Part shown: positions 37,670 to 47,586 of the stretch, piece after piece
Layout: every line of letters starts with the position of its first letter
How positions within the stretch are numbered: the stretch's first letter is position 1
Source of the DNA: Mesorhizobium sp.
Lineage (GTDB): Bacteria > Pseudomonadota > Alphaproteobacteria > Rhizobiales > Rhizobiaceae
Assembly (NCBI GenBank): GCA_004020875.1
Contig: SAPZ01000002.1
Coordinates: 372,001-436,000, forward strand
Reading direction: 5' to 3'
Length of the DNA: 64,000 bases
Notes under the pieces: model-generated
What the model saw: the letters and a program-made list of their open reading frames with translations, nothing else
Databases searched by the model: none
Told to the model about the DNA's origin: nothing
Made by a program: the position numbers and the translations under genes

Positions 37670-37918
37670 ATGCAAAATCCCAAATTCATTCAGCCCGTGA
37701 CTGTTCGAGCTCGCACCCAAGACCTCGAGACTGTCATCACCGACGTCGACGAATGCAGTTCATTTCTGCTTCGGAAGTGGCCGGGCAAGCGTGGGCCGTC
37801 ACATCGCGCCGCGCTTCAGGCTTGCCACGATGCGAGCGTGGACAGGACGCCGATTTCGAGTGTTCGGCGGGCGTTCGCCTTGGCGGCGCGCGAGGCCGGG
37901 ATTCTGGTCGGGCAGTAA
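37670..37918 (+). CDS. DUF982 protein
   Basis: An 82-residue DUF982 protein (VTVRARTQDLETVITDVDEC, AALQACHDASVDR, SVRRAFALAAREAGILV). DUF982 proteins are short, abundant in rhizobia and of unknown function. I chose the ATG at 37670, where similarity begins; the frame is open further upstream. Confidence 0.8.
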   Translation: MQNPKFIQPVTVRARTQDLETVITDVDECSSFLLRKWPGKRGPSHRAALQACHDASVDRTPISSVRRAFALAAREAGILVGQ

Positions 37919-38060
37919 ACGGACCTCGTGCCTAGGTAGCAAAAATTCGCAGGCCGAACATGTCTATCCCCCGGCCCGAAGAGTAGGTTGCCTGACCAAC
38001 GGACATGAAAGAACGACCGTCTTCGTGAGGACGTTGGCGGACAAGTCAAAGGACGTTCCA

Positions 38061-38318
38061 ATGTCAAACCCGTCCCGGGCATTCTACACAAGCTCGAACG
38101 GCGACCGCTGGCTCGTCGTCAGGCTCGGCGAGCGCGACGAGATTTTCGTGAGGCATGAGCCAAACCGGGCCTCGGGCGGTAAACCTTCCGAGGTTGACAT
38201 CGAAACGTTCATGGCCCGCGGGCCTGACTCACCCGAAGGCAAAGCGTTGATCGATCTGCTCGACCGACTGCGCGCCGAACAGGTTCGTGAAGGTATGGAA
38301 AAGCCCGGCGGTCGTTAG
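38061..38318 (+). CDS. small hypothetical protein, paralogue of 50903-51085
   Basis: An 85-residue protein starting MSNPSRAFYTSSNGDRWLVV, with a conserved EPNRASGGKPSEVDIETF block and a helical tail (ALIDLLDRLRAEQVREGM). The shorter copy at 50903 shares the YTSSNGD and ASGG motifs. Function unknown. Confidence 0.75.
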   Translation: MSNPSRAFYTSSNGDRWLVVRLGERDEIFVRHEPNRASGGKPSEVDIETFMARGPDSPEGKALIDLLDRLRAEQVREGMEKPGGR

Positions 38319-38361
38319 GTGATCAAACTATAAGGACGCCGGTATACGTGGCCCGTAGCGA

Positions 38362-39117
38362 TCACGTCTTGCGCCTTCCCCCTCGCGTGGCCTCCGGTTT
38401 TGTTCTGATGCGTACCGTTCCGCCCTCGGGACGGTCGATCTCGAATGCATTCGTCTTGCGGACGAGATCGCTCAGCTTGCGAAAGCCGAAGGTGCGGGGA
38501 TCGAAGTCGGAGGCCAGATTAGCAAGGTGCGTGCCGACCGCACCGAGCGGAACCCAGCCATCCTCGCTTTCCATCTGCGCGATGATTTTCCGAATGATCG
38601 GCACGGCCGCCGAGGGTGGCTGCAATGGCTTCCTACTCGATACAGCCTCAGCATCGTTCGCAGGCGCAGACGGCAGCAGGTTCTCGGTATAGACGAATCG
38701 CCGGCATGCCTGGCGGAAACTCTCAGGCGTCTTCTGCTCGCCGAAGCCGAACACGTCGATGCCCTGCTCGCGGATGCGGGCCGCGAGCCGGGTGAAATCG
38801 CTGTCGGAGGAAACCAGGCAGAAACCGTCGAACCGGCCGCTGTGCAGCAGATCCATCGCGTCGATGACGAGCGTGATGTCCGAGGCGTTCTTGCCCGTCG
38901 TGTAGGCGAACTGCTGCTGGGGTATGATTGCGTGCTTCGAAAGGACGTCGGCCCACGCTTTCGAGCGCGAGCTGGAAAAATCGCCATAGATGCGACGCAC
39001 GCTGGCCTCACCGATCTTGGCGATCTCCTCGAACAGCCCATCGGCGATCTTGGCCGAGGCATTGTCGGCATCGATGAGAACGGCAAGGCGTGGCGAGCGC
39101 GGCTCGGACGGCATCAT
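38362..39117 (-). CDS. NYN-domain (LabA/DUF88-like) putative RNase
   Basis: A 251-residue protein with an N-terminal NYN/PIN-like nuclease domain. Acidic metal-site residues are seen in AVLIDADNAS, NASDITLVIDAMDLL and CLVSSDSDFTRLA. The C-terminal half (IIRKIIAQMESEDGWVPLGA; LSDLVRKTNAFEID) resembles an OST-HTH/LOTUS RNA-binding domain. GAGG lies eight bases before the ATG at 39117. It follows the zinc-ribbon gene by 10 bases and so may end the long left-arm operon; an RNA-processing role is inferred. Confidence 0.88.
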   Translation of the reverse strand: MMPSEPRSPRLAVLIDADNASAKIADGLFEEIAKIGEASVRRIYGDFSSSRSKAWADVLSKHAIIPQQQFAYTTGKNASDITLVIDAMDLLHSGRFDGFCLVSSDSDFTRLAARIREQGIDVFGFGEQKTPESFRQACRRFVYTENLLPSAPANDAEAVSSRKPLQPPSAAVPIIRKIIAQMESEDGWVPLGAVGTHLANLASDFDPRTFGFRKLSDLVRKTNAFEIDRPEGGTVRIRTKPEATRGGRRKT

Positions 39118-39127
39118 GGTCTTTTCC

Positions 39128-39301
39128 TCAGCGCTGTTCATGCCACCTGAAGTTCTTGCTCTCAATGTCAATGATGTCGCCGCAGTTCGCGCATTCCATC
39201 TGGGTGTGAGTACGAATCCAACCGACTAGGGTCTTTGCCTGATGATGGCAACGGGGACATTCCACGTCGATTTCGAAGCTGTCCGTCTCGCGCTGCGTCA
39301 T
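39128..39301 (-). CDS. 57-residue zinc-ribbon protein
   Basis: A short frame with two CxxC knuckles, CPRCHHQ at residues 15-21 and CANCGD at 37-42, spaced as in a treble-clef zinc ribbon. It begins MTQRETDSFEIDVECPRC and ends just before the NYN gene, so the two proteins may work together. Function unknown beyond likely zinc binding. Confidence 0.75.
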   Translation of the reverse strand: MTQRETDSFEIDVECPRCHHQAKTLVGWIRTHTQMECANCGDIIDIESKNFRWHEQR

Positions 39302-39310
39302 CGCAATGCC

Positions 39311-39466
39311 TCAGCTTTCTTCAGCAGTGGGCTCTCGCTGTTCTTTCTGCTCTATGGACAACGGTTTCTCCTTCGCAGCTTTCCCGGCAAGCTTGGCTTC
39401 TTTCTTGGCCGCCTTGGCCTTGTCTCGTTGGCTGCGCTCGTATCGATAGTTCGGCTTCATCGCCAT
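39311..39466 (-). CDS. 51-residue Lys/Ala-rich basic protein
   Basis: Begins MAMKPNYRYERSQRDKAKAA and continues with KKEAKLAGKAAKEK, a type of small basic protein common in rhizobia and of unknown role. GGAGAG lies about seven bases before the ATG. It precedes the zinc-ribbon gene by nine bases in the same operon. Confidence 0.7.
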   Translation of the reverse strand: MAMKPNYRYERSQRDKAKAAKKEAKLAGKAAKEKPLSIEQKEQREPTAEES

Positions 39467-39563
39467 TCGAGCTCTCCGTATCTGGTGGTTCCGTCAGGCC
39501 GAATGCTGGCTGATCGCTACCCGGCCAGCGCGCGGCTTCAAACCGCGCGGTCGCCCTCCAAGC

Positions 39564-39815
39564 TCAGTAAATCTCAACAGTGCGGTCGTAGCCGATCCCC
39601 GCCGCCTCAAGCGCGCAGAGGAATGCGGCATTCGCGTCATCGGCAGCACCATCTTCGGCGCAGCGCCTCATCGCGTCCGTCCAAGCCAGGCTGTCGTTTC
39701 CTGGCCAATGGTCGAACAGGAAATCCGAGGCCTGTGCAACGGACTCAATGAGGGTGAAGCCGATCGGGCCGGCGACGTAGACAACCACGGGAACCCGGAA
39801 TTTTTTGCCAGCCAT
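39564..39815 (-). CDS. DUF982 protein
   Basis: An 83-residue DUF982 member (VPVVVYVAGPIGFTLIESVA; AFLCALEAAGIGYDRTVEIY). It lies about 80 bases after the DUF1488 gene in the left-arm operon. It is diverged from the DUF982 copy at 37670-37918. Confidence 0.72.
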   Translation of the reverse strand: MAGKKFRVPVVVYVAGPIGFTLIESVAQASDFLFDHWPGNDSLAWTDAMRRCAEDGAADDANAAFLCALEAAGIGYDRTVEIY

Positions 39816-39896
39816 CGCGCACCCTACGCCCAATTGCATGGAAAGACGAGCGCGGCAGGTCGATTGTTCACCCGCTTTGATCGCAAGCGGATGCTG

Positions 39897-40172
39897 CTAT
39901 CTGAAATCGGCGGCGGTCAAAGTGTAGGAGTCGCGGCGGTGGCGCGCATAGACCTTGCCTGCGACTTGCTGGATGGAGGTTCGTAAGCCATCGAATGCCG
40001 AAAGATAGGCCGTCTCCACGCTAGCCTTCCCGCCGAGGGCAATGCCGTTTTTGGCCAGAGCCTCGGCCTCGATGAAGAAGCGGATTTGAAACATGCCGTC
40101 ATGACCGATGAAGTAGACGCCATTGCGCTCCTGATCAAAGCTTCGGCTGGGGTTCGGGAACGCGAGCGTCAT
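39897..40172 (-). CDS. DUF1488 protein (cassette gene F, left copy)
   Basis: A 91-residue DUF1488 protein. It shares the start MTLAFPNPSRSFD, a central GHDGMFQIRFF and the end RRDSYTLTAADFR with the right copy at 48873-49148. The ATG overlaps the previous stop as ATGA. Confidence 0.88.
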   Translation of the reverse strand: MTLAFPNPSRSFDQERNGVYFIGHDGMFQIRFFIEAEALAKNGIALGGKASVETAYLSAFDGLRTSIQQVAGKVYARHRRDSYTLTAADFR

Positions 40173-40489
40173 GACTGGCCTGCCGGCTTCTCAAGCGCAG
40201 CGAAGAGCCGAGCGGCGATCCTCTCCTTGCGGCGCTCGCTGCCGCAAAAGTTCAGGGACAGCATGTTTTTCGTCGCTTCCGAACGGCTGAGCCCGATCAT
40301 GGAGGCGCCGTTCACATGCGCTGGAATGCCGGTGAAGACGTGATAGACGGTCCAGGAACGATCGGCTTCGACGCGGCGGCCATATTGATGGTCCCCAAAG
40401 CCACATACCCGCGCGCCGCGTGCATTTTCCTCGCCGGGATGAGCCAAGGCGTCGCGAGCGACATCGGCGCGAGGGTCGTCGGCGTTCAA
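40169..40489 (-). CDS. hypothetical cassette gene E, left copy
   Basis: A 106-residue protein probably starting at the TTG at 40489, with AAGGG eight bases upstream; this TTG overlaps the previous stop as TTGA. The core QYGRRVEADRSWTVYHVFTG and a C-terminal Arg/Ala-rich helix are shared with the right copy at 48547-48876. Family unknown. Confidence 0.72.
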   Translation of the reverse strand: MNADDPRADVARDALAHPGEENARGARVCGFGDHQYGRRVEADRSWTVYHVFTGIPAHVNGASMIGLSRSEATKNMLSLNFCGSERRKERIAARLFAALEKPAGQS

Positions 40490-40728
40490 GATGTCGGCCC
40501 TTCGTCTGTGCCCGCCTGCGCGGCGATGATGCTGGAATAGATCGTCGCCCCCTCGGAGTCGGCGATGGCGACCGCATCTGGCCACTGGGGCATGTTCAGC
40601 GTCCTTGCCAGAAGCCGCGCGATCTCGATTGCGGCGTCGAGGTCGGCCGCATCCACGGTCTCACGGCCGATGACGGCGTGCGCGTCGTCGGCAATGCGCG
40701 TGCGATAGAATTCGATCACAACCTTCAT
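40486..40728 (-). CDS. hypothetical cassette gene D, left copy
   Basis: An 80-residue protein starting MKVVIEFYRTRIADDAHAVI, with a strand-helix pattern and an end TIYSSIIAAQAGTDEG. The matching gene in the right arm (48317-48550) is frameshifted, so this is the only intact copy here. Family unknown. Confidence 0.75.
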   Translation of the reverse strand: MKVVIEFYRTRIADDAHAVIGRETVDAADLDAAIEIARLLARTLNMPQWPDAVAIADSEGATIYSSIIAAQAGTDEGPTS

Positions 40729-40758
40729 ACGAGTCCGCCTCGCGCAAACATCCTGGCG

Positions 40759-40890
40759 TCAGCCCTTGCTCTTGCTTTGGGTTCCCCCGGAACCTTTGAT
40801 TTGGCCGAACGCATTCTCAGGCTTGACCGGAGCCTTTTCCTGCTTCGGCTTCCTGATCTCTCTGTTCGAGCGCTTCTGTCCCTTGGCCAT
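40759..40890 (-). CDS. 43-residue basic protein (cassette gene C, left copy)
   Basis: MAKGQKRSNREIRKPKQEKA followed by a Gly/Ser/Lys tail. The start has AAAGGAC eight bases upstream and lies 74 bases inside the end of gene B in another frame. The right copy at 48139 has the same start, ribosome site and overlap. Confidence 0.75.
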   Translation of the reverse strand: MAKGQKRSNREIRKPKQEKAPVKPENAFGQIKGSGGTQSKSKG

Positions 40891-41176
40891 GTCCGAATGT
40901 CCTTTCGATGAGCATTATGCCGCCGTCCGACACCGCGTCGACCGGTTCCAGCCCGTCCTCCGTCACCACACGCTCATGCGGTTCGGCGTCGCTGCGGATG
41001 CGGTATTGCGGCGAATTTCCCCTCGGCGGGAGGGTACGGGTGACATGGTAGATTTCGCCGGTCTTGGAGCCAGTTCCGGGACCGCTCTTCAGCCGGACCG
41101 CCTGTCCGATGTCAAAAAGACGTGCCGAGGCTCCGTGCTGGATTGGTCGTGCGTTGCGTTGCATGAGGGTCGTCAT
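40817..41176 (-). CDS. hypothetical cassette gene B, left copy
   Basis: A 119-residue protein with the conserved core LFDIGQAVRLKSG, EIYHVTRTLPPRG and SPQYRIRSDAEPHERVV, like a small beta-barrel (SH3-like) fold. The tail IERTFGHGQGTE is read in the frame overlapping gene C. The right copy is at 47844-48212. Function unknown. Confidence 0.75.
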   Translation of the reverse strand: MTTLMQRNARPIQHGASARLFDIGQAVRLKSGPGTGSKTGEIYHVTRTLPPRGNSPQYRIRSDAEPHERVVTEDGLEPVDAVSDGGIMLIERTFGHGQGTEALEQRDQEAEAGKGSGQA

Positions 41177-41436
41177 GATTGCCTCCGGTCCTTGTCGAGC
41201 GCGGCCTCGAGCGAGGCCGGTTCGATCGGCACCATTTGCTGCGTGGATCCCTTTGCGGAGATCGCCGGCAGGTGAATGAAAGTTGCCACGCGACGCCATG
41301 CGGTGCGGGAAGCCCCTTCGAGAGATTCTTCGTCGAGATCGACGCGATACTCTCCGGCTGGCTGCGGCTCATCGATGCCTGGCAGCATAAACGCCGCATT
41401 GAAGCGAACGACGGTCGGCGTGGTGCGAGTGGTCAC
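41173..41436 (-). CDS. hypothetical cassette gene A, left copy
   Basis: An 87-residue protein probably starting at the GTG at 41436, aligned with the ATG of the right copy at 47587. Shared motifs are TVVRFNAAFMLPG, PAGEYRVD, GASRTAWRR and GSTQQMVPIEPASLEAAL. It overlaps gene B by ATGA. Family unknown. Confidence 0.72.
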   Translation of the reverse strand: MTTRTTPTVVRFNAAFMLPGIDEPQPAGEYRVDLDEESLEGASRTAWRRVATFIHLPAISAKGSTQQMVPIEPASLEAALDKDRRQS

Positions 41437-41510
41437 TTGCGGCTTCCTGCGGAAATGCGCGCATGCGCCTTCCGCTTCGATTGCAGCCGGACCGCCGAAA
41501 CGATGGCCGG

Positions 41511-41683
41511 TGCTGCCAGTACATCCGTGGTCAGCACCCGGTATCATTTCAGGGTTCGAACGAAGTGAGATGCCGCGCCGGGAGCGGCGAATGCATTCAC
41601 TGTCGAAAATTCGGAGGCGGATGGCGAGGCTTCGCTATCACGAAAGCCACCTCGACCAAATCAACGAATTTTATATATGCGCC
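41511..41683 (-). promoter_or_regulatory. conserved leader upstream of left cassette
   Basis: This segment aligns with the reverse complement of 47343-47514. Shared blocks include TGCTGCCAGTACATCCGTGG, TTCAGGGTTCGAAC-like, AATTCGGAGG and CAAATCAACGA. Retention of non-coding sequence in both copies suggests a shared promoter or leader. Confidence 0.7.
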
Positions 41684-41895
41684 CCAATTGCGCCGCGAAC
41701 AAGACGGCGATGGCGTTTTATTTTCATTGGTTAAATAAAAATCCGAACACCGAGGTCGAAAAAATCGGCAGAAATTCCCCTCATCCAATGCGATATTTTA
41801 CGCGTCTCGCAATTATTGCGGCAGATAATTTTGCCGACCTGACGAATAATTTCGGTTCTCCTATCTATCGCGGGGTAAGCAGTCTATAGAAGGAT

Positions 41896-42207
41896 ATGCG
41901 CGCCCGTTCCCCCGTAAGAAAGAAGTTGCCGTCGAAGCTTGGTCGCCCGACAGCCGCGCCAACCGTGAAGCCTGGCATTTTGGGCACATCCGGGGTCTCG
42001 TCCAAGCGCAAACCGCCTCACGCTTTCGGCAAGCTTGGCACCAAGGTGCCGCTCGCTGTCGCGACGGGGCGCACTGGCGCGAATGGGACGGTGGGGACGC
42101 TCGTGGCGTCGGCGCTCCCTTCATATGGGCCGCTCGCCTTGAAGGTGTGCGTCACGCTCTGGATTGTCGGTGTGCTGGCCTCGGTTTTTGTCGTCATAAA
42201 AGCCTGA
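41896..42207 (+). CDS. hypothetical protein with C-terminal membrane helix
   Basis: A 103-residue frame with a basic, Pro/Gly-rich N-terminal half (RKKLPSKLGRPTAAPTVKPG). One hydrophobic helix closes it (LALKVCVTLWIVGVLASVFV), suggesting a tail-anchored protein. No family recognised. Confidence 0.6.
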   Translation: MRARSPVRKKLPSKLGRPTAAPTVKPGILGTSGVSSKRKPPHAFGKLGTKVPLAVATGRTGANGTVGTLVASALPSYGPLALKVCVTLWIVGVLASVFVVIKA

Positions 42208-42251
42208 CCCGGTCGGCATTCGGCGAGGCCGAAAACAAGAAGGATGCCAGC

Positions 42252-42443
42252 ATGGCAAAGCGCTACGCGCTTCGGATGGACAAGCCGAACAGTTGCACCG
42301 TTATCGACGTCTTCACCGGCCAACATGCCGAGTTTGAGAAAAAGATGATGATCGGCATCAAGACGCGTCGGGCGGAAAAGATCGCTGGCGAATTGAACCT
42401 TCAGGACGCCAAGCGGCGGGAAGAGGCCGGCTGGGAATCCTGA
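42252..42443 (+). CDS. 63-residue hypothetical protein
   Basis: Begins MAKRYALRMDKPNSCTVIDV and ends NLQDAKRREEAGWES. It follows the previous gene by about 45 bases with an AGGATG-like ribosome site. Function unknown; small soluble protein. Confidence 0.6.
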   Translation: MAKRYALRMDKPNSCTVIDVFTGQHAEFEKKMMIGIKTRRAEKIAGELNLQDAKRREEAGWES

Positions 42444-42547
42444 TGAGCGGCAAGGCTGATATCGCGGTTCAGCGCTCCTCGCCCGATCATGTGGAGCAAT
42501 CGCCGAATGTCTACTGCCTCCCGCAGTCATTTCACTTGAAAGGATAA
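42443..42547 (+). CDS. 34-residue possible small protein
   Basis: The ATG overlaps the previous stop as TGATG and the frame MSGKADIAVQRSSPDHVEQS stays open to a TAA at 42547. It is supported only by coupling geometry. Confidence 0.35.
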   Translation: MSGKADIAVQRSSPDHVEQSPNVYCLPQSFHLKG

Positions 42548-42552
42548 GACCC

Positions 42553-42735
42553 ATGAGAACCATGAAAACACCCGATGCCCCGCCCGTCGTGATCGTGGCG
42601 GTCACCAGGTCATCCAGGATTCTGTCGGCTCGACTGACCATCAGAACCGACGAAGCGGCAAGGCGCAGGGTCGCCGACACCGACGGCGCTCTGAGGCGGA
42701 CACGGGAACTCGCAGAACGGAACCGCCTAGTTTGA
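42553..42735 (+). CDS. 60-residue hypothetical Arg-rich protein
   Basis: Begins MRTMKTPDAPPVVIVAVTRS and has an Arg-rich helical C-terminus. AAAGGATAAG lies before the ATG. No family recognised. Confidence 0.5.
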   Translation: MRTMKTPDAPPVVIVAVTRSSRILSARLTIRTDEAARRRVADTDGALRRTRELAERNRLV

Positions 42736-43180
42736 ACAAGCCGCCCGACCTTCGGCGTCCCACGAAGGTCGGCGGCGGCGACCTAAGGGACGTCGGCGGC
42801 TGAGAAATTGTAACCGTCTCCCGTCTGCAAAAGATCTGAGCCGACGAGTGCCTTCCAAGGACAATGACCTTCGCCGACGGCCAACTCCTCAGAGCACTGC
42901 ATATAATCTACGACTTGCAGTATGGTCACCCGCTATGTCCCCTTACAGGCGGAGACAAAATTTGGCTCAATGACCGACAACAGGCGCATTTCAGAAAGGC
43001 AGCATTGGGGCCGACAGCCGCTGTTAATAGCTGCCGTTCTTCCAAGATCAGCGACGACTTCCCGAAAGCCACCGCTCCTGACATACACAACTATAGGCGT
43101 GGGCCGTGTCCGCCTGCCCGGTGTCAAACAGGGCGTTCTGTATCCAAACCAACGTGACGTTGATCACGACGGTTACGACG
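42736..43180. other. intergenic region without a supported gene
   Basis: A 97-residue frame at 42864-43157 exists but has no ribosome site, no recognisable domain and unusual composition, so I do not call it. Confidence 0.4.
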
Positions 43181-44353
43181 TTACGGCGGAGCGGCGGCTG
43201 CCTCACGAAACGAGATGAGACGCTGGCGTTTTTCATCCCAAAGGACGAGCTTCACGCAGCGGAGGCTTTCCATGATGGTGATACGGCCGATGTCGCGTAG
43301 TTCCGGGTAGTCCCTCAACACCTCCGGGAGCCGGTAATACGGCACCCTGCTCGAAAGATGGTGGACGTGATGAATTCCGATGTTGGCCGTCAGCCATCGC
43401 AGGACCAATGGCAGTTCATAATATGAGGAACCGTGCAGGGCGGCGTCCTGGAACTGCCATTGCGGCTTTTGCGACCAGTGCGTTTCCTCGAATTGATGTT
43501 GGACATAGAACAGCCAGATACCCGCCGATCCGGCCAGCACTACGACCGATAGCTGCACAAGCATGAACGACTCAAGGCCGACTAGCCAGATGAGGCCGAG
43601 GGTCAAAACCAGGATCATCAGGTTGGTCGTCATGGTCGAGACCCAAGGTTCCTTGCCCGAGTGCATCATGCCGAACGGCAGTCTTTGCTTGAACAGGAAA
43701 AGCCAGATAGGGCCGATGCCGAACATCACGGCAGGATTGCGGTAGAGCCTGTAGGCGAGCCGGCGCGATCGCGACAGGGACCGATATTCGGCTGCGGTCA
43801 GGGTCGTGATGTCGCCGACGCCGCGCTCGTCGAGATTACCGGCCGAGGCGTGATGCGCCGCATGCGCACGACGCCAGTAGTCGTAAGGCGTGAACGTCAG
43901 GACGCCGATTGCGCGACCGGTCCAGTCATCTGCCTTTCGGTGGGCGAAGAACGAACCATGACCGCAATCGTGCTGGATCATAAACAGGCGAAGCAGGAAG
44001 CCTGCCGCTGGGACAGTCAGCGCCATTCCCAACCAGACGCAATGATCCACCGCCATCGCGGCAAGCGTCCAAAGCGCGACGAACGGGACAAGGGTCACCA
44101 TCAGTTCGAGCAAGCTGCGCCCTCTGTGCGGCTTCCGATAGCTGGCAAGAATCTTGGGCCAGGCCCGTTCGTCGCCCTGGAGCGCAGGAGATGTGGCTTT
44201 CGTCAACGACAATGGTCGTGCCTCGATAGGTTTGGAGACCGCTTTCGGAACGGTCCGGACGCAGAAGCCGTGGTGTAGAGAAGTCAACACGATTGGGTTT
44301 TCATAGGAGGCGGTTGTCCTCAACGGTCTGGCGAGCGCGGTGACGTTTGCCAT
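43181..44353 (-). CDS. fatty acid desaturase
   Basis: A membrane di-iron desaturase (390 residues from the ATG at 44353). The three His boxes are HDCGHGSFF, HAAHHASAG and HHVHHLSS, and four membrane helices surround them. It would introduce a double bond into acyl chains and adjust membrane fluidity. The start is uncertain because the preceding small gene overlaps it by about 50 bases; a start 30-45 residues later is possible. It lies beside groESL and other probable stress genes. Confidence 0.9.
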   Translation of the reverse strand: MANVTALARPLRTTASYENPIVLTSLHHGFCVRTVPKAVSKPIEARPLSLTKATSPALQGDERAWPKILASYRKPHRGRSLLELMVTLVPFVALWTLAAMAVDHCVWLGMALTVPAAGFLLRLFMIQHDCGHGSFFAHRKADDWTGRAIGVLTFTPYDYWRRAHAAHHASAGNLDERGVGDITTLTAAEYRSLSRSRRLAYRLYRNPAVMFGIGPIWLFLFKQRLPFGMMHSGKEPWVSTMTTNLMILVLTLGLIWLVGLESFMLVQLSVVVLAGSAGIWLFYVQHQFEETHWSQKPQWQFQDAALHGSSYYELPLVLRWLTANIGIHHVHHLSSRVPYYRLPEVLRDYPELRDIGRITIMESLRCVKLVLWDEKRQRLISFREAAAAPP

Positions 44354-44468
44354 CGGTATCCGCTTTCCGGCGCCGTTCGGCAGCCGCCTTGCGGATGTTT
44401 TCGAACCGGTTTTGTTCGTTCGTTTCCGTTGCTGGCCTCGGATCAGTTTTCTTGGCAGAGTTGGTCAT
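44301..44468 (-). CDS. 55-residue Arg/Lys-rich protein
   Basis: MTNSAKKTDPRPATETNEQN followed by RFENIRKAAAERRRKADTDG. AGGAG lies eight bases before the ATG at 44468. It overlaps the annotated desaturase start in another frame. Small, highly charged and of unknown function. Confidence 0.6.
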   Translation of the reverse strand: MTNSAKKTDPRPATETNEQNRFENIRKAAAERRRKADTDGKRHRARQTVEDNRLL

Positions 44469-44547
44469 CGAATGAACTCCTGTTGGTGGATGGCGAAAGA
44501 GATCGCCGGAGATCCATCCGGCGATCAGGGGTATCTCGCATCGAGGG

Positions 44548-44940
44548 CTATGCGGCGAGAGCCGTAGTGCAGCCTTGAACGCCCAGCCTGTCGGGACTGG
44601 TCTGTCCGGGCATGGTCGCCCAGCCGCCGGCTTCGATGAACTGGCGTTTCGTGTAGCTGTCCCTCAGGGCCTTCAACTCGGCTAGTTTCGCGGCCTTGTC
44701 CGGCGCGGCGTTGAACCTTTCTACGCATATGGCGGAGGCCAGTTCTCCGCGTGCGTTGTCGCCCGCTGTCGCCGCCATCGCCTGCGAGGTGCCGCCGGTC
44801 ACCCAGCCGCCCCAACTGAAGCCAACCACCATCGTGGCAACGACCGCCGCGATGCACGCCCAGACCAGCATGGTCTTGGAGGGCTGATAGTCTTCCCAAC
44901 GCCGTGAGAGGGATCGTTTCGTCGTGCTTTGCATGGCCAT
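44548..44940 (-). CDS. hypothetical single-pass membrane protein
   Basis: A 130-residue protein with an N-terminal cytoplasmic stretch, one membrane helix (TMLVWACIAAVVATMVVGFS) and a periplasmic domain. Two Cys (ASAICVERF; VQGCTT) could form a disulfide. It follows groEL downstream on the same strand but after a 150-base gap. No family recognised. Confidence 0.7.
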   Translation of the reverse strand: MAMQSTTKRSLSRRWEDYQPSKTMLVWACIAAVVATMVVGFSWGGWVTGGTSQAMAATAGDNARGELASAICVERFNAAPDKAAKLAELKALRDSYTKRQFIEAGGWATMPGQTSPDRLGVQGCTTALAA

Positions 44941-45093
44941 GGTATCAATCCTTTCTGATTAAAGTTCCGATTGCCCTCCGCCGTCGGTGGAGGATTGAGG
45001 CACTGCTTTCGCATGTCGGCTCGGGCGTGACGGCCTGAAACGAAATACGATATCGGGAGATGCCATCCCTGGCATCCACGACTGTCGATGCGC

Positions 45094-46767
<1,674 letters not shown>

Positions 46768-47085
46768 TCAGGCGGCTTTCTTCGCGTCCGCTCCGTCCTT
46801 TTCGACGACGCCCATGATGTCGGCCTCCTTCATGACAAGAAGGTCTTCGCCGTCGATCCTGACCTCGGTGCCGGACCATTTGCCGAACAGGATGTGATCT
46901 CCCGCCTTGACGTCGAGCGGCGTCAGCTTGCCCCTTTCGTCCCGAGAACCGGGGCCGACGGCGATCACCTCGCCTTGCTGCGGCTTTTCCTTCGCCGTGT
47001 CGGGGATGATGATCCCGCGCCTGGATTTCAAATCGCGTTCAGCGCGTCGGATGACGACGCGGTCATGGAGTGGCCGGAATTTCAT
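46768..47085 (-). CDS. groS: 10-kDa co-chaperonin GroES
   Basis: A 105-residue Gro[22 protein letters not shown], the mobile loop around [16 protein letters not shown], and [17 protein letters not shown]. It starts at the ATG at 47085 after a CIRCE operator and forms the groES-groEL operon. Confidence 0.96.
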   Translation of the reverse strand: MKFRPLHDRVVIRRAERDLKSRRGIIIPDTAKEKPQQGEVIAVGPGSRDERGKLTPLDVKAGDHILFGKWSGTEVRIDGEDLLVMKEADIMGVVEKDGADAKKAA

Positions 47086-47140
47086 TGAGGGTCTTTCTGC
47101 GGCCGGCGCATAGGGCCGCCACGTCGCCAACCTAGCCCGT

Positions 47141-47167
47141 TTGGCACTCGATAGATAGGAGTGCTAC
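47141..47167. promoter_or_regulatory. CIRCE operator upstream of groES
   Basis: TTGGCACTC (47141-47149), nine spacer bases, then GAGTGCTAC (47159-47167) form the CIRCE inverted repeat bound by HrcA. It lies 56 bases before groES. One base of the left half deviates from TTAGCACTC. Confidence 0.88.
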
Positions 47168-47342
47168 ATTAAATTCTGGCATATTCAAAAAGTCTCTCTG
47201 CCAAACTAGCAAATACTCCAGAAAATAAGCGCCGTTGTTCGTCGTACCGTTGGCTTTCTGCGAATTGCTATCGGAGAAGATCGAGCTTTTTAATTTGAAT
47301 TCGAAAATAAAATCATACCATGCCTTGTTCGCAACTTAAATT

Positions 47343-47514
47343 AAGCGCATATAAGTGGCTCGTTGATTTGGCCGATTTGGCTTTTGCGGTGTCAGAGACC
47401 CGCCATTCACCTCCGAATTCTCGATAGCGGCTCCATTGCGCCAATCCGGCGTGTATGCCGCTCCGTTCGAACCCTGGAATGAACGCCGGCGCTGACCACG
47501 GATGTACTGGCAGC
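47343..47514 (+). promoter_or_regulatory. conserved leader upstream of right cassette
   Basis: The inverted counterpart of 41511-41683, placed between the groES control region and cassette gene A. Conserved blocks include CCACGGATGTACTGGCAGCA on the plus strand. It probably carries the promoter or leader of the cassette. Confidence 0.7.
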
Positions 47515-47586
47515 ATCGGCATCGTTCCGGTTCGGATGGGAACAATTCAGGAGGCGCCTCCGCGTGCTCCTGCGGAAATCGCAACC

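Noticed and set aside
42864..43157. 97-residue frame as a gene
   Set aside because: No ribosome site, no conserved motif, low-complexity basic composition.
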